In this document: piece by piece, positions 1 through 12,839 of the stretch | Layout of the letters: each line of letters starts with the position of its first letter | Numbering within the stretch: position 1 is the first letter of the stretch | Notes under the pieces: model-generated | Told to the model about the DNA's origin: nothing | The model's database searches: none | What the model saw: the letters and a program-made list of their open reading frames with translations, nothing else | Translations under genes and position numbers: made by a program | NCBI GenBank assembly: GCA_013396915.1 | Contig: VWZL01003406.1 | Span: 313,078-377,077, forward strand | DNA: 64,000 nucleotides | Origin: Stercorarius parasiticus | Taxonomy: Eukaryota; Chordata; Aves; Charadriiformes; Stercorariidae | Direction of reading: 5' to 3'

Positions 1-295
1 TTAGGTACTGGATGTGTGTTAACCTAAGAGCGAGTCATCTTCTGTTTGGCAGTATAATGTACATTAATTCAATACATCGGAAAATTAAGTTAAGTGTACT
101 TACTTTAATTTTACAGTTGAGAGGGAGGAAGGCCGTTAACAGTCCAAATTTGGTGAACTGCTCATAGTCCTCTACCTTTACTAAATTTACCAGCAGTAGA
201 GAATAGCTTGCATCTCAAATGATGGCATGTTATTGTTTGTACTGTAATACAAGTCTTGCCCACTGTTTCCCTGTCATTTGCTACTTTCCTTCCAG
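1..295 (+). other. 3' part of an intron before a terminal exon
   Basis: AT-rich sequence with no usable open frame, ending in a pyrimidine-rich tract and AG. I infer it is the 3' part of an intron of the gene whose last coding exon starts at 296. The upstream exons lie outside the window, so the gene cannot be followed further. Confidence 0.45.
259..295 (+). promoter_or_regulatory. 3' splice site (acceptor)
   Basis: A C/T-rich stretch (CCCACTGTTTCCCTG, then CTACTTTCCTTCC) runs directly into AG at 294-295. This is a good mammal/bird-type acceptor. The open frame downstream has no ATG near its start: the longest frame opens with TTG at 256 inside the pyrimidine tract. Splicing therefore explains the coding start better than translation initiation here. 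Confidence 0.5.
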
Positions 296-588
296 TGGTC
301 ATAGTTTCTATTAATTTTCATGTTACTGCTCTGAAAGACAAGACAGAGCTCAAGGTTGTCAAGGAAATTTCACAGCTATGTAAAGAAGCAAAGAAATTTA
401 CACCTCAAAAGAACGGCTTTGGCTTGTATGGAAAAGTTAGCAATTCAAAGTTAATGTCAGTCCTTACTCAAATAAAGGATGAAATGCCAAACGCTGTTAA
501 AATTTTCAAAGTCTATGACAGTTATTTTATTAAATATACAAAAAGTGAATCCATTCCTGAACTCATTTCTCAAAGAGCAAAACAATGA
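296..588 (+). CDS. Terminal coding exon of an unidentified protein
   Basis: The exon would be entered one base into a codon (phase 1) and stays open for 97 codons to TGA at 586-588. The peptide after the splice site is lysine-rich and hydrophilic, with a likely helix (KVVKEISQLCKEAKKF), a short Gly segment (NGFGLYGKV), a second helix (LMSVLTQIKDEM) and a strand-like part (AVKIFKVYDSYFIKYTK). It ends in ISQRAKQ. This helix/strand alternation, the charged surface residues and the good acceptor look like a real C-terminal domain piece rather than chance. I see no catalytic motif, signal peptide or membrane segment, and I do not recognise the family. No AATAAA follows closely; the first near match is ATTAAA at 1351-1356, which is weak support for a 3' UTR of about 760 bases. 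It could instead be a chance frame. Confidence 0.5.
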
Positions 589-2052
589 AAATACAATACA
601 TGATGTGTGTTGGGCTTGTTTTCTTTGGGTTTTTGGTTTGGTTTGGTTTTTTTAATAATGCTCAGGTTACAAGCAACAAAACTGTGGGCAGTGACAGTAT
701 CTTTTGCTTTATCATTAATGAGTAGTTTCATGAGTTTAGAAAATTTCATGAGTTTAGAAAAAACATGCATTTTTCTTTCCAATCTTGAACAAAGGTATTG
801 ACAATCATAATATTCATTCTCAGATTTCTAACACAGACTGCATGAAGGGCGGGAATCTTGGCCTTAATTCTGAATCTTAATTGTACATGTGCCCAACAAG
901 TAATTATGGATTACGTTGCTGTAAGAGATGCTGTAAGAGATGAACTCTGCCTAGTGTTTAGTAAAAACATTACTTCTGACACTGTTTACACTGTGATATC
1001 ACATTCATAGCAACCAATTCTGACATCATGAGCAGTATGTTTATCAGGTACACTGCTTTCATACCATATCTTGTAATTGCTTCTCTTTTCTGGCATTGTT
1101 AAAACTTAATTCTTAGTAAAGTTTTGGGTTTTTTCCCTTTTCCCTATGGAAAAGAACCTCTAGAAAATCTGAAAAAAAAAAAAAACAAACCCAAACCACA
1201 GTAAACAACAGCAATAATTCAAATGACATCTCTAACAGCATTCAGTTATGGCAAAATATTCAATAGCAATGATCCTGATCATCAGTAACAAATGATTTTG
1301 TCAGCTGTGTTGACTTTAAAATAACATTGGGAGAAAAGTACTGATAAAAAATTAAAGGAGTGGCCTATATATAATGTAACACTTCTGAGTTCTTCAATTT
1401 CAAAGAGTGAATAATGCAGCAAGGTCAAAGATCTGTGTATATCCAAAATAGAATTATATTCTCTAGAAAGTTTTTCTATCTCATTTAATGATCATCAGAG
1501 CAGTATTCATATGTCCTCATTGGTAATTTAAAACTAGAGTTTAGGTTTTCACTTTCAGTGCTTTCCTCTACTCTGAACTGCCAGTTGTCGTATTTCTCCT
1601 TTATCATGTGGATCTCAAGCCAGAAGGTTTTTTGCTCTGATTAGTAGCTGGTGTAATTTCATTGAATTCAAGTGCTTTTGCTAGAGGTACACAGGTGTAA
1701 TAGACCACAACTTAGCCCGTGGCATTTTGCAATTGAAAAGTTTGAAGTTATACCCAAGACACAGTGGTAGAGTGGCATTTCAGATGTGCCTCTCTGTTAG
1801 TCTTACTTTCACTAATTTCAAATTATAGCACAAATTAAAAACTCTTGACCAACAAATGTCATATGACAATTTCCTCCTCACTTCCCAGAGGTTTCCTCCG
1901 CCCTTTTCACACATTGTTCACACTCTGCTTGTTCATGTATTGAGATATGACCTCTCCTTCAACCTTTTCTCACAGAATTCTCCTTTCTGTATAGTGGGGT
2001 ATTTTTTTCATTCTCAACTTTTAATGTTATACTGCTCACATAATTTTATTTT
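589..2052. other. Probable 3' UTR and downstream non-coding DNA
   Basis: No supported gene. Right after the stop codon is a T/G-rich stretch (615-653, TTTGG-like units), then an 18-bp tandem duplication (726-761), a 14-base A run followed by CAAACCCAAACC (1172-1199) and an ATTAAA hexamer (1351-1356). The short open frames here have no coding character. Confidence 0.5.
726..761. repeat. 18-bp perfect tandem duplication
   Basis: The unit TTTCATGAGTTTAGAAAA occurs at 726-743 and again, base for base, at 744-761. Two identical adjacent copies indicate a recent small duplication, probably replication slippage. It lies in the probable 3' UTR of the leftmost gene. Confidence 0.95.
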
Positions 2053-2099
2053 CATTATGTCAGCAATATGACATAATGCAAAAAATTATGTCATATTGC
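2053..2099. repeat. Nested inverted repeats
   Basis: GCAATATGACATAAT (2063-2077) and its exact reverse complement (2085-2099) are separated by seven bases, giving a perfect 15-bp stem. A second stem overlaps it: CATTATGTCA (2053-2062) pairs with TGACATAATG (2069-2078). The same module thus occurs three times in alternating orientation, and the two hairpins exclude each other. No flanking duplication or transposon end is recognisable. Confidence 0.9.
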
Positions 2100-4999
2100 A
2101 TTCTGTAGAGTTTTCTTTTTTCCTGAACTTTCTCCTAGTTGGAAATCATGACTCAAACTGCTCTACCTACTTATATCAGCCATGTTAGCAAATGATTTAG
2201 ACTATTTAGGTTAGGGTACAAGGGAAAAAGGGAAGTCTTTATATCATAGTATCAACACAATCAGTGCATTGTCTTCTAGTCATTAACAGTGACTGAAGAT
2301 TTGGACTGAGGTGCTAAACTGCTGCAGGGTAAGCAAGTGCTCTGTATCTTAACCTATCCTTGAACTGTATGATTTAAACTCAAATGTAAATAGCTCAGAA
2401 ATTATCCTTCTTGATCAAGTACACTTCTCTTCCTAGGAACAGGCAAGTCTCTGAGCCACAAAACTCCTCAGACTTGGCACCCGATGCAACACCCCATGAA
2501 GGGAGGCGAAGCTGCAGGCTGACTCACACACTAGAACACGTGCCTCAGGAGAGCTGCGGGGATGGAGAGAAGCATTCTCTGAACTCAGCTGTTGTAAAAG
2601 TGTCTAGAACTAAAATCTATACAACAAGGTCAAGCTGTTGAAAAAGAGGAGGGAAAGCCTGATAAGAAGACTGACTGCAACACGAACAGCTTATCAACTA
2701 TGAAAAAAAAAAGCAAGCCAAAAAGATCATCGACCCAAAAGAGCAAAAGCATGTCAAAACAGAGAGGATGTATCAGAGCTCAGGACTTCTCCAGCTTACA
2801 CTATTGAGAAGCTCTTCCTATGCATACTTCATAGAAGGCCCTTCCTTATATAAAACACGCAAAATTATACAGCACTAACTGCAGTTACACATCGCAAGTT
2901 TCTCAAAATGCATAACAAGCAACGTGAATATAAAAATACTCATCAGAAGAGAAGCCCTATCTAGAGAAATGCCCCTTGTGCATTGGCTGGCCCAGTTCTC
3001 TAGGTTGATCCTGAGATAGCTCCTTCCTTGATGATATAAAGCATAAAGCTATGCTAACTTGCTGTGAATGCAAGCCTTTCCATTTCTTCAAATGCTGTGT
3101 AACTTTGCAGTAAGACACAGGGAGGAAACAATATTGCTAATGAAAAAGCAGTATCATAGCAAGTAAACTACCTTCCCTTAAACTACATGCTGAAAACGCT
3201 CTTTGGGAGACTTTTTCTTCTGTCTTTACTTACTTCAGAATCAGTCTGCATTAAATCAAGTGATTTGCACAATGTCCCTGCTGAACAGTGCCGTCAGAAC
3301 CATAAAAGAACTCTCCTCTTTCTTATTCCACCATGATTCCACTGCGATTACAAAAATCCAAAGCCTACAATTCTAGCAGTTAACATTCATGCTTGAATAT
3401 CATTTAAGCAAAATTGATGAGGTTTGAATATATTGAGAACAAACCTACTTATGTTAGAATTCTATCCCAGGAGTCTTAGTAGGTTATAATCAAGCCATAA
3501 AAGGAAAAATCTTGACTTCAGAAATGAACTGTTCTATTCTATTCTAAAAAAAAACCCAGACCTGTGAGAATTCAAAAAAGCAGTTGTTACGTGCCATTTT
3601 ACTTTTATAACTGAGCACAGGGTTCAGAATTAGTTTTTTCATTAAATCTAAGATCCGAACTTTGATTAAGAACATACATAAAAATACCGTAAAGAAATAA
3701 GACTGTAATTTTTCTCAGTGATAAATTGCTTATTTAACAACAGTTATTACAGTTTCAGTATTGAATAGAAAGTGCATAAGCTCCTGCAAAAAAAGGAACT
3801 TTGCTGATGCAGAGGATTTGTGATTTCATTTCTTAAATATCATAGTCACTATTTTTCTATGTAAGACACTGTGAGAGCAAATATGTGAATGGCAAAGCTA
3901 GAGAAGATTGCTCTTGAATATAAAAGATGAGCACAATTTTCACTCACTGAAAGCCTGCTGGGAATGGCATCTGTGCTACCACATGAATCCTGTGCTCATG
4001 GTTGCCTTATGGTCTTTTCTCAGTGTTGATTACCAAAGAAATTGCTTTAGGTCAGAGTAGAATAGATATAACATGTCTTCAGCAAGCAAGATGACCGAAG
4101 TATAACAAATAAAGAATCCTTTTTTCTTTCCATCGTCATTATTTCTCTTGTCAGATATTATCTTGGATCACATAGGCCAAGATACAAGATTCCCTGGGTC
4201 TCCTGTTAGGTCTTTACAGGAGTTTTAACATAAAATTTTCACAGATGAGGCAAGTTATTAAGCATTTCCAAAATAAAGATATCCTCAGATCAAATGTACA
4301 GGTCAATATTTGGTTCATTTCTTTCATCAAAATATGCAGATCTCAATAAGCTGAAAGAATTCTCAGATTTTTACCTAATTCAATAAGCTGTTTCAGTCCA
4401 AAAAAAAAATTAAAACTTATAAAACAAAAAAAAATAAAGAAGTTGGAAATTATTGTGTTAGCATTTCCAAATGAATCATTTCAGCTTTGCATGGCCTTTC
4501 ATTATAGAACTGTGCTTCAATTTTGCTTTGTCTGGTCTATTCAAAAAACATTATAGTCACCAGCTGAAGTGAAATAGTGTGTTATGAGATGCATTGAGGG
4601 CAAACCAAGTCAACATAAACTTCAGCTACCTTCCTAGAAAAAAAATAATTTTCAGCAATTTTAGACAGTAAGTGTAATCTTTGCTTTAACCTTTTGGAAC
4701 TGCAACCACTGACTTCAAACTTCCGGGTCTTTAAGGGGGTTCGTTTGCTGTGTTTTTTTAACTTTCAGGACTCTTGCATCTCTCAGCTCACCAGTTCTCT
4801 TTTTGCATTGTAGCTCTACTAGTCTCATAGCTTGTGTATATACTGTTCTGTTAGATTGACCCTGGCAGTGTTCTTAGCGCCAGATCTCTCATCTAGAGTG
4901 AGCTCTTTGAGTGCATCCTACTATGCCTGAGCATGAAAGTTAGTTAGCACTTACGATATGTGATAGAGGACTCTTTCTGGCACTTCAGATGACTCCCTG
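2100..4999. other. Non-coding AT-rich DNA, nothing recognised
   Basis: I see no exon, repeat family or RNA gene here. There are short A runs (2703-2712, 4400-4430) and a three-copy TTCTA/TATTC run near 3530-3545. One open frame of 76 codons near 2411 has no family resemblance. Confidence 0.6.
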
Positions 5000-5650
5000 G
5001 ACTAGGAAACATTCTTATCTTTCAAGATTTACTCCACAAGACAGCCCAGTATGGCTCCCAACACCAGTATCACTATCCACGTCCTACTGCCCACACATGG
5101 TCATGGTTACCATTCTCCCGAGCCACATGCCCTGTACCTGAGACACCAATCAGAACAGTTTGGCATCCTTCATGTCACTAATGCTCCCACAGTTCAGGAC
5201 TGCGTAGCCCTTGCTGTGAGTGCACGGAAAAGCAGAAAGGAAGGTGATTTGGATTGTCCCAGGACAGTCCATCAGTGCCTTTGGGATGCATAAGGCAGGA
5301 GCCTGCAGCCTACCCGCATTACATCCCTATGTATTTACTGTCATCCTTCACCTCCCAGCTTGATTTATGCACGTCAATCAACCTATGCAAAGTCCATTTT
5401 TCAGGAAGTTTTGGGCATGCAGTGCAAAGCTGTCCTGCTGTGAAGGATTCCTTAAAGAGAGGTGTGTGAGCTGAAGGCGTTTTCTGCACGCTCTTACCAG
5501 AGGAGAGAATTGGCTTCCCCTGGGAAGGCCAGTCCGGCTCTCCACCATCACCAAGACATGACAGTCACAGGCAGGCTCGCGTTGCTTGACAGACCATTTT
5601 GCAAGGCTTCCTCAAGGACACTCCCTGCAGCTTGGCAACCCTAAAATAGA
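5000..5650 (+). other. GC-richer stretch with overlapping unrecognised open frames
   Basis: Three overlapping + strand frames of 60 to 80 codons (5051-5293, 5254-5469, 5462-5644) lie in sequence clearly less AT-rich than its surroundings. None of the peptides resembles a family I know, the frames are not linked by splice sites I can support, and they occupy different reading frames. I read this as open frames lengthened by local base composition, possibly a decayed older element or a conserved non-coding segment. Confidence 0.35.
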
Positions 5651-8600
5651 GTACCTGTTCCCTGCCAGATGTTATCCTGTGCCTCTATAGCGATATCTGC
5701 AAGAGCTCATCTAACAATTTATCAGCCTGAGCCTGACATTTTGGAAAAAGCAGAAAGAAATCCTGAAAATTAACATTGCTAGAGGTAAAAGCATGTACTA
5801 GTTTAGGGGCTATAACAAAACAACCTTTAGAGGTTTGCTGACGACCTGCTGGGCATCTTCGTGGTTCTGTGGTGAATCACATTCTGGTTCTTCTTCGGAT
5901 CCCAGGAGTTAAAATAGGAATCTGACGGTTATGAGGGAGTGAACAACAGAAAGCAGGTGCCCCAAACATGGTCAGCTGTCACTCTCCTTCCTACTCTTAT
6001 AAGAGGATGCCAGACCATCTTTCAGGATAAGTGACCATGAGGGCCATCCCAAAGAGCTTGTAGAATACCAAAGACTAATCATCACTCAGACCTCTGTTTT
6101 ATTTAGAAAAAAAAATAATCCTGTCTGTACCCGGTTGGTCCGGTTCTTCCAAAGAAGTTCTGCTAGGAAGCAGAGAGTTCAGTAGTACATGTATTTCTGG
6201 ATGGATAAGTTCCATGATCATGAGAGATTGGTTCAGCAGCATTTTTGTGACATGGTACCACCTTCCATAACTCCATATACAGGTTATTACAGACAACAAG
6301 TTATATCCACTTTATCTGCACCTTTAACTGCAGATCATTAGGTGCTCTGATATCAGTTTTTAACACGGCAAGTTGCCCTACTTTGTAGATTTAGATTGAT
6401 AAAATTGCCAGCAGGTAACAACACACACCCCCTTTCTGCTGTTTTAGAATATTTGACAGTGCCAAAGAAAAGATTAAAGGGTGACTTGAACAGCTTTTAA
6501 ATTGGTCAGATAGGAAGTGGTTCATCTCGTATCCCCTAAACTGAACTCCATTGTGAACTATTATACAATATAGTTAATGTCTGGTGAAGACGCATTTGAT
6601 GTGCACAGTGTAGATTTATCTGTAAACATATGATTCTAACACTAGAAGAGAGAAGAGCAGCCCAGAATGAATACAAAGTGAAGAAGGATGTTTGATTTTT
6701 TTTTCCTAAGTGAAAATACCTCTGTGCCTACATTACTCCAGAAGCCATTTTTTTGTGAGCTCTCTACAAGAACAATTGTTCTTAAGCTACTTAAACTATC
6801 CCCTCTTCTTGATGTATGGAACAACTATTTATTAATTCATTAGTACCAGTCTTCATGATGTATAAAATATCTTTTTTTTTAAGATATTTTTCATCTCTGC
6901 TTCACCTTCTTATCTCCCTGTTATGATATTCTTCTGTAGCTCTTCAGGTATCTTTCAACAAAATCCTCTTTACTAAAATGCTTGACTGCCTAGGGATAAA
7001 AGTCTGTTTTACCACCTAGAAGGTATCATGGTGGTAGTACGAGGAATCACCCCTCAGTTTGTCTTTGCAGGGCAGCTCCCCTTGCATGCTTTGTATATAA
7101 CCTAGCTCTAGAGTCCTACCCATTCGCTTTTGGTCTGAGAATCTGTATCTCCAACTACCCAATTTTTCCACAGATCCTGTTTTTCTGAAAAAAAAGCATG
7201 CATTTGCAGCTGAAAACTATGATTTTATTCACTAGAGGCTGTTCGCCAGACACCTTTTGGCAATGTCAGTAAGTGGCTCATCGTCAGTTTCAGCTAACAC
7301 TGACCTTCTATAAATAATGAAATCAAACTATTTTTATTCTCAGAGACTAAGGCCAGAGACTTTTTTCTATTTAATTTTCCTTAGTACCACTGATGCATAA
7401 GCCACACATCTCCCGGGCCGTCTTATGAGAAAAGCACTGTGCCAGTAAGTTCCTTACAGACATACCTAACTAAAGAGCTGATGGTCTCTGCTTTAATATG
7501 ACCTGCCTGCTCACTTTGCTCTATAAGATTTTGCAAGTGTGTTTCCTTCATTTCAACTTAACATTTTCCTTAGTATGCCTTAATTTAACAGGTCAACCTC
7601 TTCCACAGCTGCTCAGTCTTAAGTCATGCTTTTATACCATTCTTTCATCATATTCAGACATTATCTGCACACTTAAGCACTTTGTTGGTAAGCCTTAGTG
7701 TGACCAGAGGGAAGAGTGTCTCCTAAAATGCACGTCGAATGACTGCATGAATGGGAGTATTTATATTCTGTTTTGGTTTTTTTTTTTCCTAAAGGAATCT
7801 GTTAAAAACCTGAGGCTACCTCAAGAACTTAAAAAAAAAAAATCCAGTATCAGCCTTCTCCTCTTGCTGGTGATAAAGCAACCTCCCTTTATTACACATT
7901 TATTTAATTCGTAAGTATATATTAAAAAACAAAGTATTGCAGTTTTTCCTAGAGGTATACATTATTCCCAGGCCCATCCATGTGGTTTGTTTTGGGTTTT
8001 TTTTGGGGGAGGTGGTGATGCGTGTTTGTTGTTTTGGTTTTTAGCTCTGCATAAAGATGAAAAGACTTTCTTAGGGGCATGAATCATAGCCCTACTTAAC
8101 TTTTTCAGATCTGTGCTATGCGCAATTTAGAGCTTACTTGTCCACTGGGAGATATCCTCAAACAATTCCTCAATTGTTTTGATTTTCTTACTCTCCAGTG
8201 AGACCACACATTGATGCATTCTTAAATGTCTTGTATTTTTAGCCCTGGTACTATTACAAAATGAACAGGTTCAGGACTTCGGGGTCCAAAAGGTGTTCCT
8301 GGCTGACATGGGTCATCAGATACCATTTTTTCCTTTCACTGCAAACTTCCAAACAGGCTCAAGCAGCTAATGGGAAGATGTAGCCTTTTACCCTTTTGAA
8401 GAAACGTGTTAGTGTTTTGGGCTCTCTGTGAGTAGTTTAGTACCCAATTTATAATGATTACACACCCCAGGGAATGTGACATATTGATGTTTGCCTCACT
8501 TAGCCTGTAACTCAAGCCAGATAAGTATTTCTCTGCAAAATCCACACCATTACCTAGGGTTCATAGAGTTATAGGTTCTGACATGCTAAAAATGAAGGAA

Positions 8601-11600
8601 AGCCACAGTTAATCCACTCACAATACAAGCAAATCTCAAAATTCTTCCTTCCTTTCTCCAAGTCCAGCATCCACACCTCTAGCACTTATTTAACCCCTAC
8701 AGTCAGGGCAGGCTTGAAAGTACAAAACACTACACAGGAGAGCCAACCTCATTAACTCAGTTAATGTCATCTCAAACAATGGTGTATGAAACACCTTTTC
8801 ATGAGCTTGCTCTGGCTAAGATAAAATGAACCAGAGACTTTCCTCCCTCAAAGGAACTGTATTACAGCTGTTGGCCCCTCAGACTTTGGTAATGGAGCTT
8901 GGAGGCAGCCCTCATTCACATCCCCTGTTACCCATGGGCTAAGAAGCCTGCTCAGCTCCCTCGGTGGAGTCAAGTCTGGATGCCATCAGCATATTGCAGG
9001 TACTGTTATTCAAATATCCATGCTAGACCTCTTGACGCTGCATAGACCTGTTGAGTAGGAGGAACAGTTAATTTCATCCCGTAAAAGTAACCTTCATACT
9101 ACCATTTGGGGGTTTTCCTCAAACTACAGGTTTTGTCTTACTCAAGAACAGAACTTCACATACACTCAATAAGATTTGCATAAAATCTTGTGTAACCTCA
9201 AACTCGTATACACAAATGCAAACAGATAATGTTTCAGCTTTACCTGTATATAGATGTGATTTCTAAGAAGTAACAGTAATCTTGTATTTTCTGAAAATCA
9301 GAAATTCTAATGCAAAAGCAGATCTGCCTGAAGACAGAATTTTCTCTCTAGCAGCCAGGCTAAATAAAACTGCCAGGCACCCAGGAACATGAAGAATAAG
9401 GAATGAAAAGGGTCTGTCTCACTTCTATATCAGTAGCAGCAGCAGTGCTTGGCTTCTACTTTAGCTAAACAACAGGAGCAGCAGTAATAATTTTCCTCTG
9501 TCGAGGAAAGTGTAAAAGTCTAAGCTATTGTTGGAAGAAAAGAACTGTAAAATTTCTGTAAAAAGGATACGTGCTTTAAGAGGGGGAGAAAGTTTGATTT
9601 TTTTTTCACATACCTGCTTTGTGAAGCTCAGGAAAGGAGTGGAGAATATTCTCAAGACTGGTCTGGCTTCCTGAACCTTAGGCGATCAGATAAATCTGAT
9701 CCAATCTCCGTTCAAACATGAAACAATCTCTCCCTGCAATCTTCCCTTTGCACACACACACGACCTTCTTCCTCCCCCTATTAGTCAGTGACAAGAAAAC
9801 GAGAAATAGGTAAGTTCGTGTTGCAATGCCAGACATCTCTGCTTGGGAAACTGCAGCTGTCATGGATTCTTTCTCTGCCATGGTGCATACCAATTCATGG
9901 GATATAGCTGGAAACCAAGCTCTTGAAGCCAGTTATGAAACAGGATATGCAGAGTTGAATTCAATTTTCATTTTTAATGCAAGTTAACCAATAAAGGGTG
10001 CTACTGCTGTAACAGTTTTGTCAGTTTTTCAAGGTACCTTTGACACACTAAGAACTTTTCTAGAGAACTTTTGTAGGACAGTGTTTGGAGAAATAGCCTT
10101 CAACATGCATTTCTGAAAGCATACATGCACACACATGTATATTTATACACACATGTTATGTGCACCTACTTATCCATCATCTCTGTATAATATGCACAGC
10201 GCAGCCTATCTTTTTCTTCATACACACAGACAATGAGTCTTATATAGCGCTGAGCCAGATGTATCTGTAGATTTTTGCAAATGCCAAAGAACCCTGCCAG
10301 TCAGATTTCCTCATCCACAATGAAACTTGAGTATCAGCCAAGATTAAGACAGTTAGCTTCAAATATATATGAATATATCCTAACCACACTTCATTTGTCA
10401 TTAAATAAACAGAATGCGTGTTTATACCTATCTATCTAGACATCTATTGCATACAGGCACACACATCCCCTTTACACAGCAGTAAGAACTAGAAACCACA
10501 TTGATTGTTAGTTGATAACCTCTTCCTGGCAATGGTAAAAGACAACCTGATCATTCTGCTTTCTCTGTTTCTGGCTATCTGTGTTAGTAGCTGTAAGACA
10601 CTTCTGAGACATCTCTGGACCCTAGAGGGAAAGGGCATTTACTGGAACCTGGGAATTCATCTCTGTCTTGCTGAAAGTAAACATGGTGGACCAGCACTCA
10701 TCTACCAAAATTTCTATTTCATGAATCACTACTGGAATTTCATCCCCCCTCTTCAACGTATGTGCATGTCAGATGGAAGATCTGGGATATTTAAGCATAT
10801 TAATAAAATTGTCTCTATTCTGTGCTGCCTGGTTAAAATGGAATAATAGTATTTTGATCCCCTGGTTTGTTATTTTAGAGTACATATTCTCAGTGTAACC
10901 AAACATTAGATAGCTTTCAGTGCCTGAGCTTAGACAGTAAAAGCCAGATTAGATATGCAGTGTAGATATATCAGCAAATTAGATAGTATTTGCCACAAAA
11001 GGACTGGGATAGTAAAATCACTATCTTATTAGAGTTGGTCCTAAAGCTCTAAGTGTGCTCCAGATGCTCTTATCGAACATTCCAGACAAAGCAACAAAAA
11101 AATCAAGTTGTGCATTGTTTTCTTTTATTTAGTTTCTTAAAACACAGTCTCAGAGCTTGAAATTCACATTTCCAACAAGAAACAAAAATAAATTCAGCAA
11201 CAACCCCTATCCCATGGTCAAAACCTTTCCTGCACATTCCAGATTAAAATAGCCTTGGCATTTAAATGTGCCATCCTATGCTGATTAAATTCAACATCTT
11301 TAGATGTCAAATGAAAGGAACCATGGTGCAATTACTACTCAAAGATTGAGAAAAAGCAAAACGGAAAGAAAAAATTAAAAAAAAAGAAAACATTTTGAAG
11401 GAAAAATAAGCATTAGAATCACAACAGCCAACCAAGATCAGTTTTCCATCTGTCAAACACTGTTTCACTATGAAATAAAACCTGCTGAGTTCATCAAGTG
11501 GAAAGTGCTTTACTGCTTCTTCAGACTCCAGATCACTGTGAAACTAATCACAAGAAAACTAAAGAATGTCATGAATTAGCTAGGAAAGCGATAACTGGCT

Positions 11601-12091
11601 TTCATTTCTTTTCTTTCTTATAACGTCTTAATGTGACTAAAGTATCACAGAACCCTGTCTGAGCCTAAGATTAGAAAGAAACGTGTATAATGCATAGTTT
11701 AGAAAGTCAGACTCAGCTGTTAACCGCTAAGATAATTGCTTACCAAGGAAAAAGATGATGAAGAAGAAATATGTCGTAGTAGTGCATTGTCAAGCAGCAT
11801 GATTGCAGTGTTAGTCTCCACAGAGGATAAACTGATTTGTTACAACTTTAAAACTGGTTTATACACATTCAGGCTCTTTTATTGGGATAGCGTGCAATGT
11901 TTGTAATTTTTCATTCTCACTAGCATTACAGAGATCCTTGTTTACAAGAGGCTCTTCTGTTTTCACCCTTTGCAAATGGTGGGGACAAAACTCTCTTTCA
12001 GCAAAGCGCCAGGGGAAAAAAAGAGTATTAATTGCAAGTAAAACAAACTCTAAAATATTGCTGTTAATACTATTGCATGAAGTTGTATAGT
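5651..12091. other. Non-coding DNA with low-complexity tracts
   Basis: No supported gene. It contains a T11 run (7777-7787) facing an A12 run (7831-7842), a T/G-rich tract (7979-8042), a short CA run (9751-9761) and a CA/TA-rich patch (10115-10165). A 113-codon open frame at 10505-10846 is hydrophobic at its start but has no family resemblance and no splice or promoter context, so I do not call it a gene. Confidence 0.55.
7979..8042. repeat. T/G-rich low-complexity tract
   Basis: A purine-poor strand of TTTTGGG- and TTGTTTTGG-like units, including a G5 run. It belongs to a type of tract that recurs in both orientations across the window (also 615-653, 1172-1199, 43597-43660, 58757-58786, 61841-61862). 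Confidence 0.7.
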
Positions 12092-12103
12092 CCCATCTAG
12101 TGG
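12092..12103 (-). promoter_or_regulatory. CTCF-like motif (one mismatch)
   Basis: On the minus strand this reads CCACTAGATGGG. It fits the published CTCF core CCASYAGRKGGC at 11 of 12 positions; the last base is G instead of C. Binding is inference only. Confidence 0.25.
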
Positions 12104-12839
12104 TCAAAAATTACTTGACTGCAGAGAAGAAACAAATACAGCATTTAAGTCATAGTCCCAACAGATTCGTAAATGCTATTAACTGTTTAAGCATTGTACC
12201 AATATTCTCATGCTAGTATAAATTCTGGGCCCGCTATGTTTTATTCTAGTATATCCTCAGGCAGAACCATATACAGTGAATAATTCCTGTTCACAGCTAA
12301 TTCCAGTGAAAAAAGACACAATTGCATCTCAAAACTGGACTCATCTAAAGAAAGCGAGCTATCATTGATTTTATTTTGTAGCTGACTTTGCTTCTTGAGA
12401 ATATTTTCTTACAGTACATATCACTCCCTAATGGTATTCTGCAAAGTGGCAGCTGATGGTAGAATCATAAACAGCACTTTACAGATACTGTGGAATATAT
12501 TACTATCGATATAGTCTTAAAACCAAGGAGAATTCCATTTTTCCTGCAATTGCAACATCTCTTCCACAGTCCACAAAACAGTATTTCAAGGAAGGCTGAG
12601 TCCTGCTGCTAGAAAGATGCATGCTTTTATTGTTAGCATGTGCAGGTTTTATGACTATTTAAAAATCTCCGGCATTTGTTGAAAATTGTCTGGAAATTGT
12701 TTTAATAAAGCTCAAAACCACCCTTCCTGATAAGCTAGGAAGTAAATTAATTCCTAGGAGCATTCACAGTTTACAGTGTAACAAACCTACTGGTCGCAAT
12801 ACAGCTAGATTTCTGGCAATGGTCTAAGTATCAAGGGCT

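Noticed and set aside
5051..5644. Three overlapping + strand frames as a possible gene
   Set aside because: They are in different frames, are not joined by splice sites I can support, and the peptides look random. GC-richer DNA lengthens chance frames.
8550..8620. TTCATAGAGTTATAGG as an old LINE terminus
   Set aside because: The resemblance stops after about 16 bases and the following sequence does not fit any 3' UTR I know.
10505..10846. 113-codon open frame, + strand
   Set aside because: No family resemblance, no exon borders and no ATG-supported context. Frames of this length occur by chance in 64 kb.
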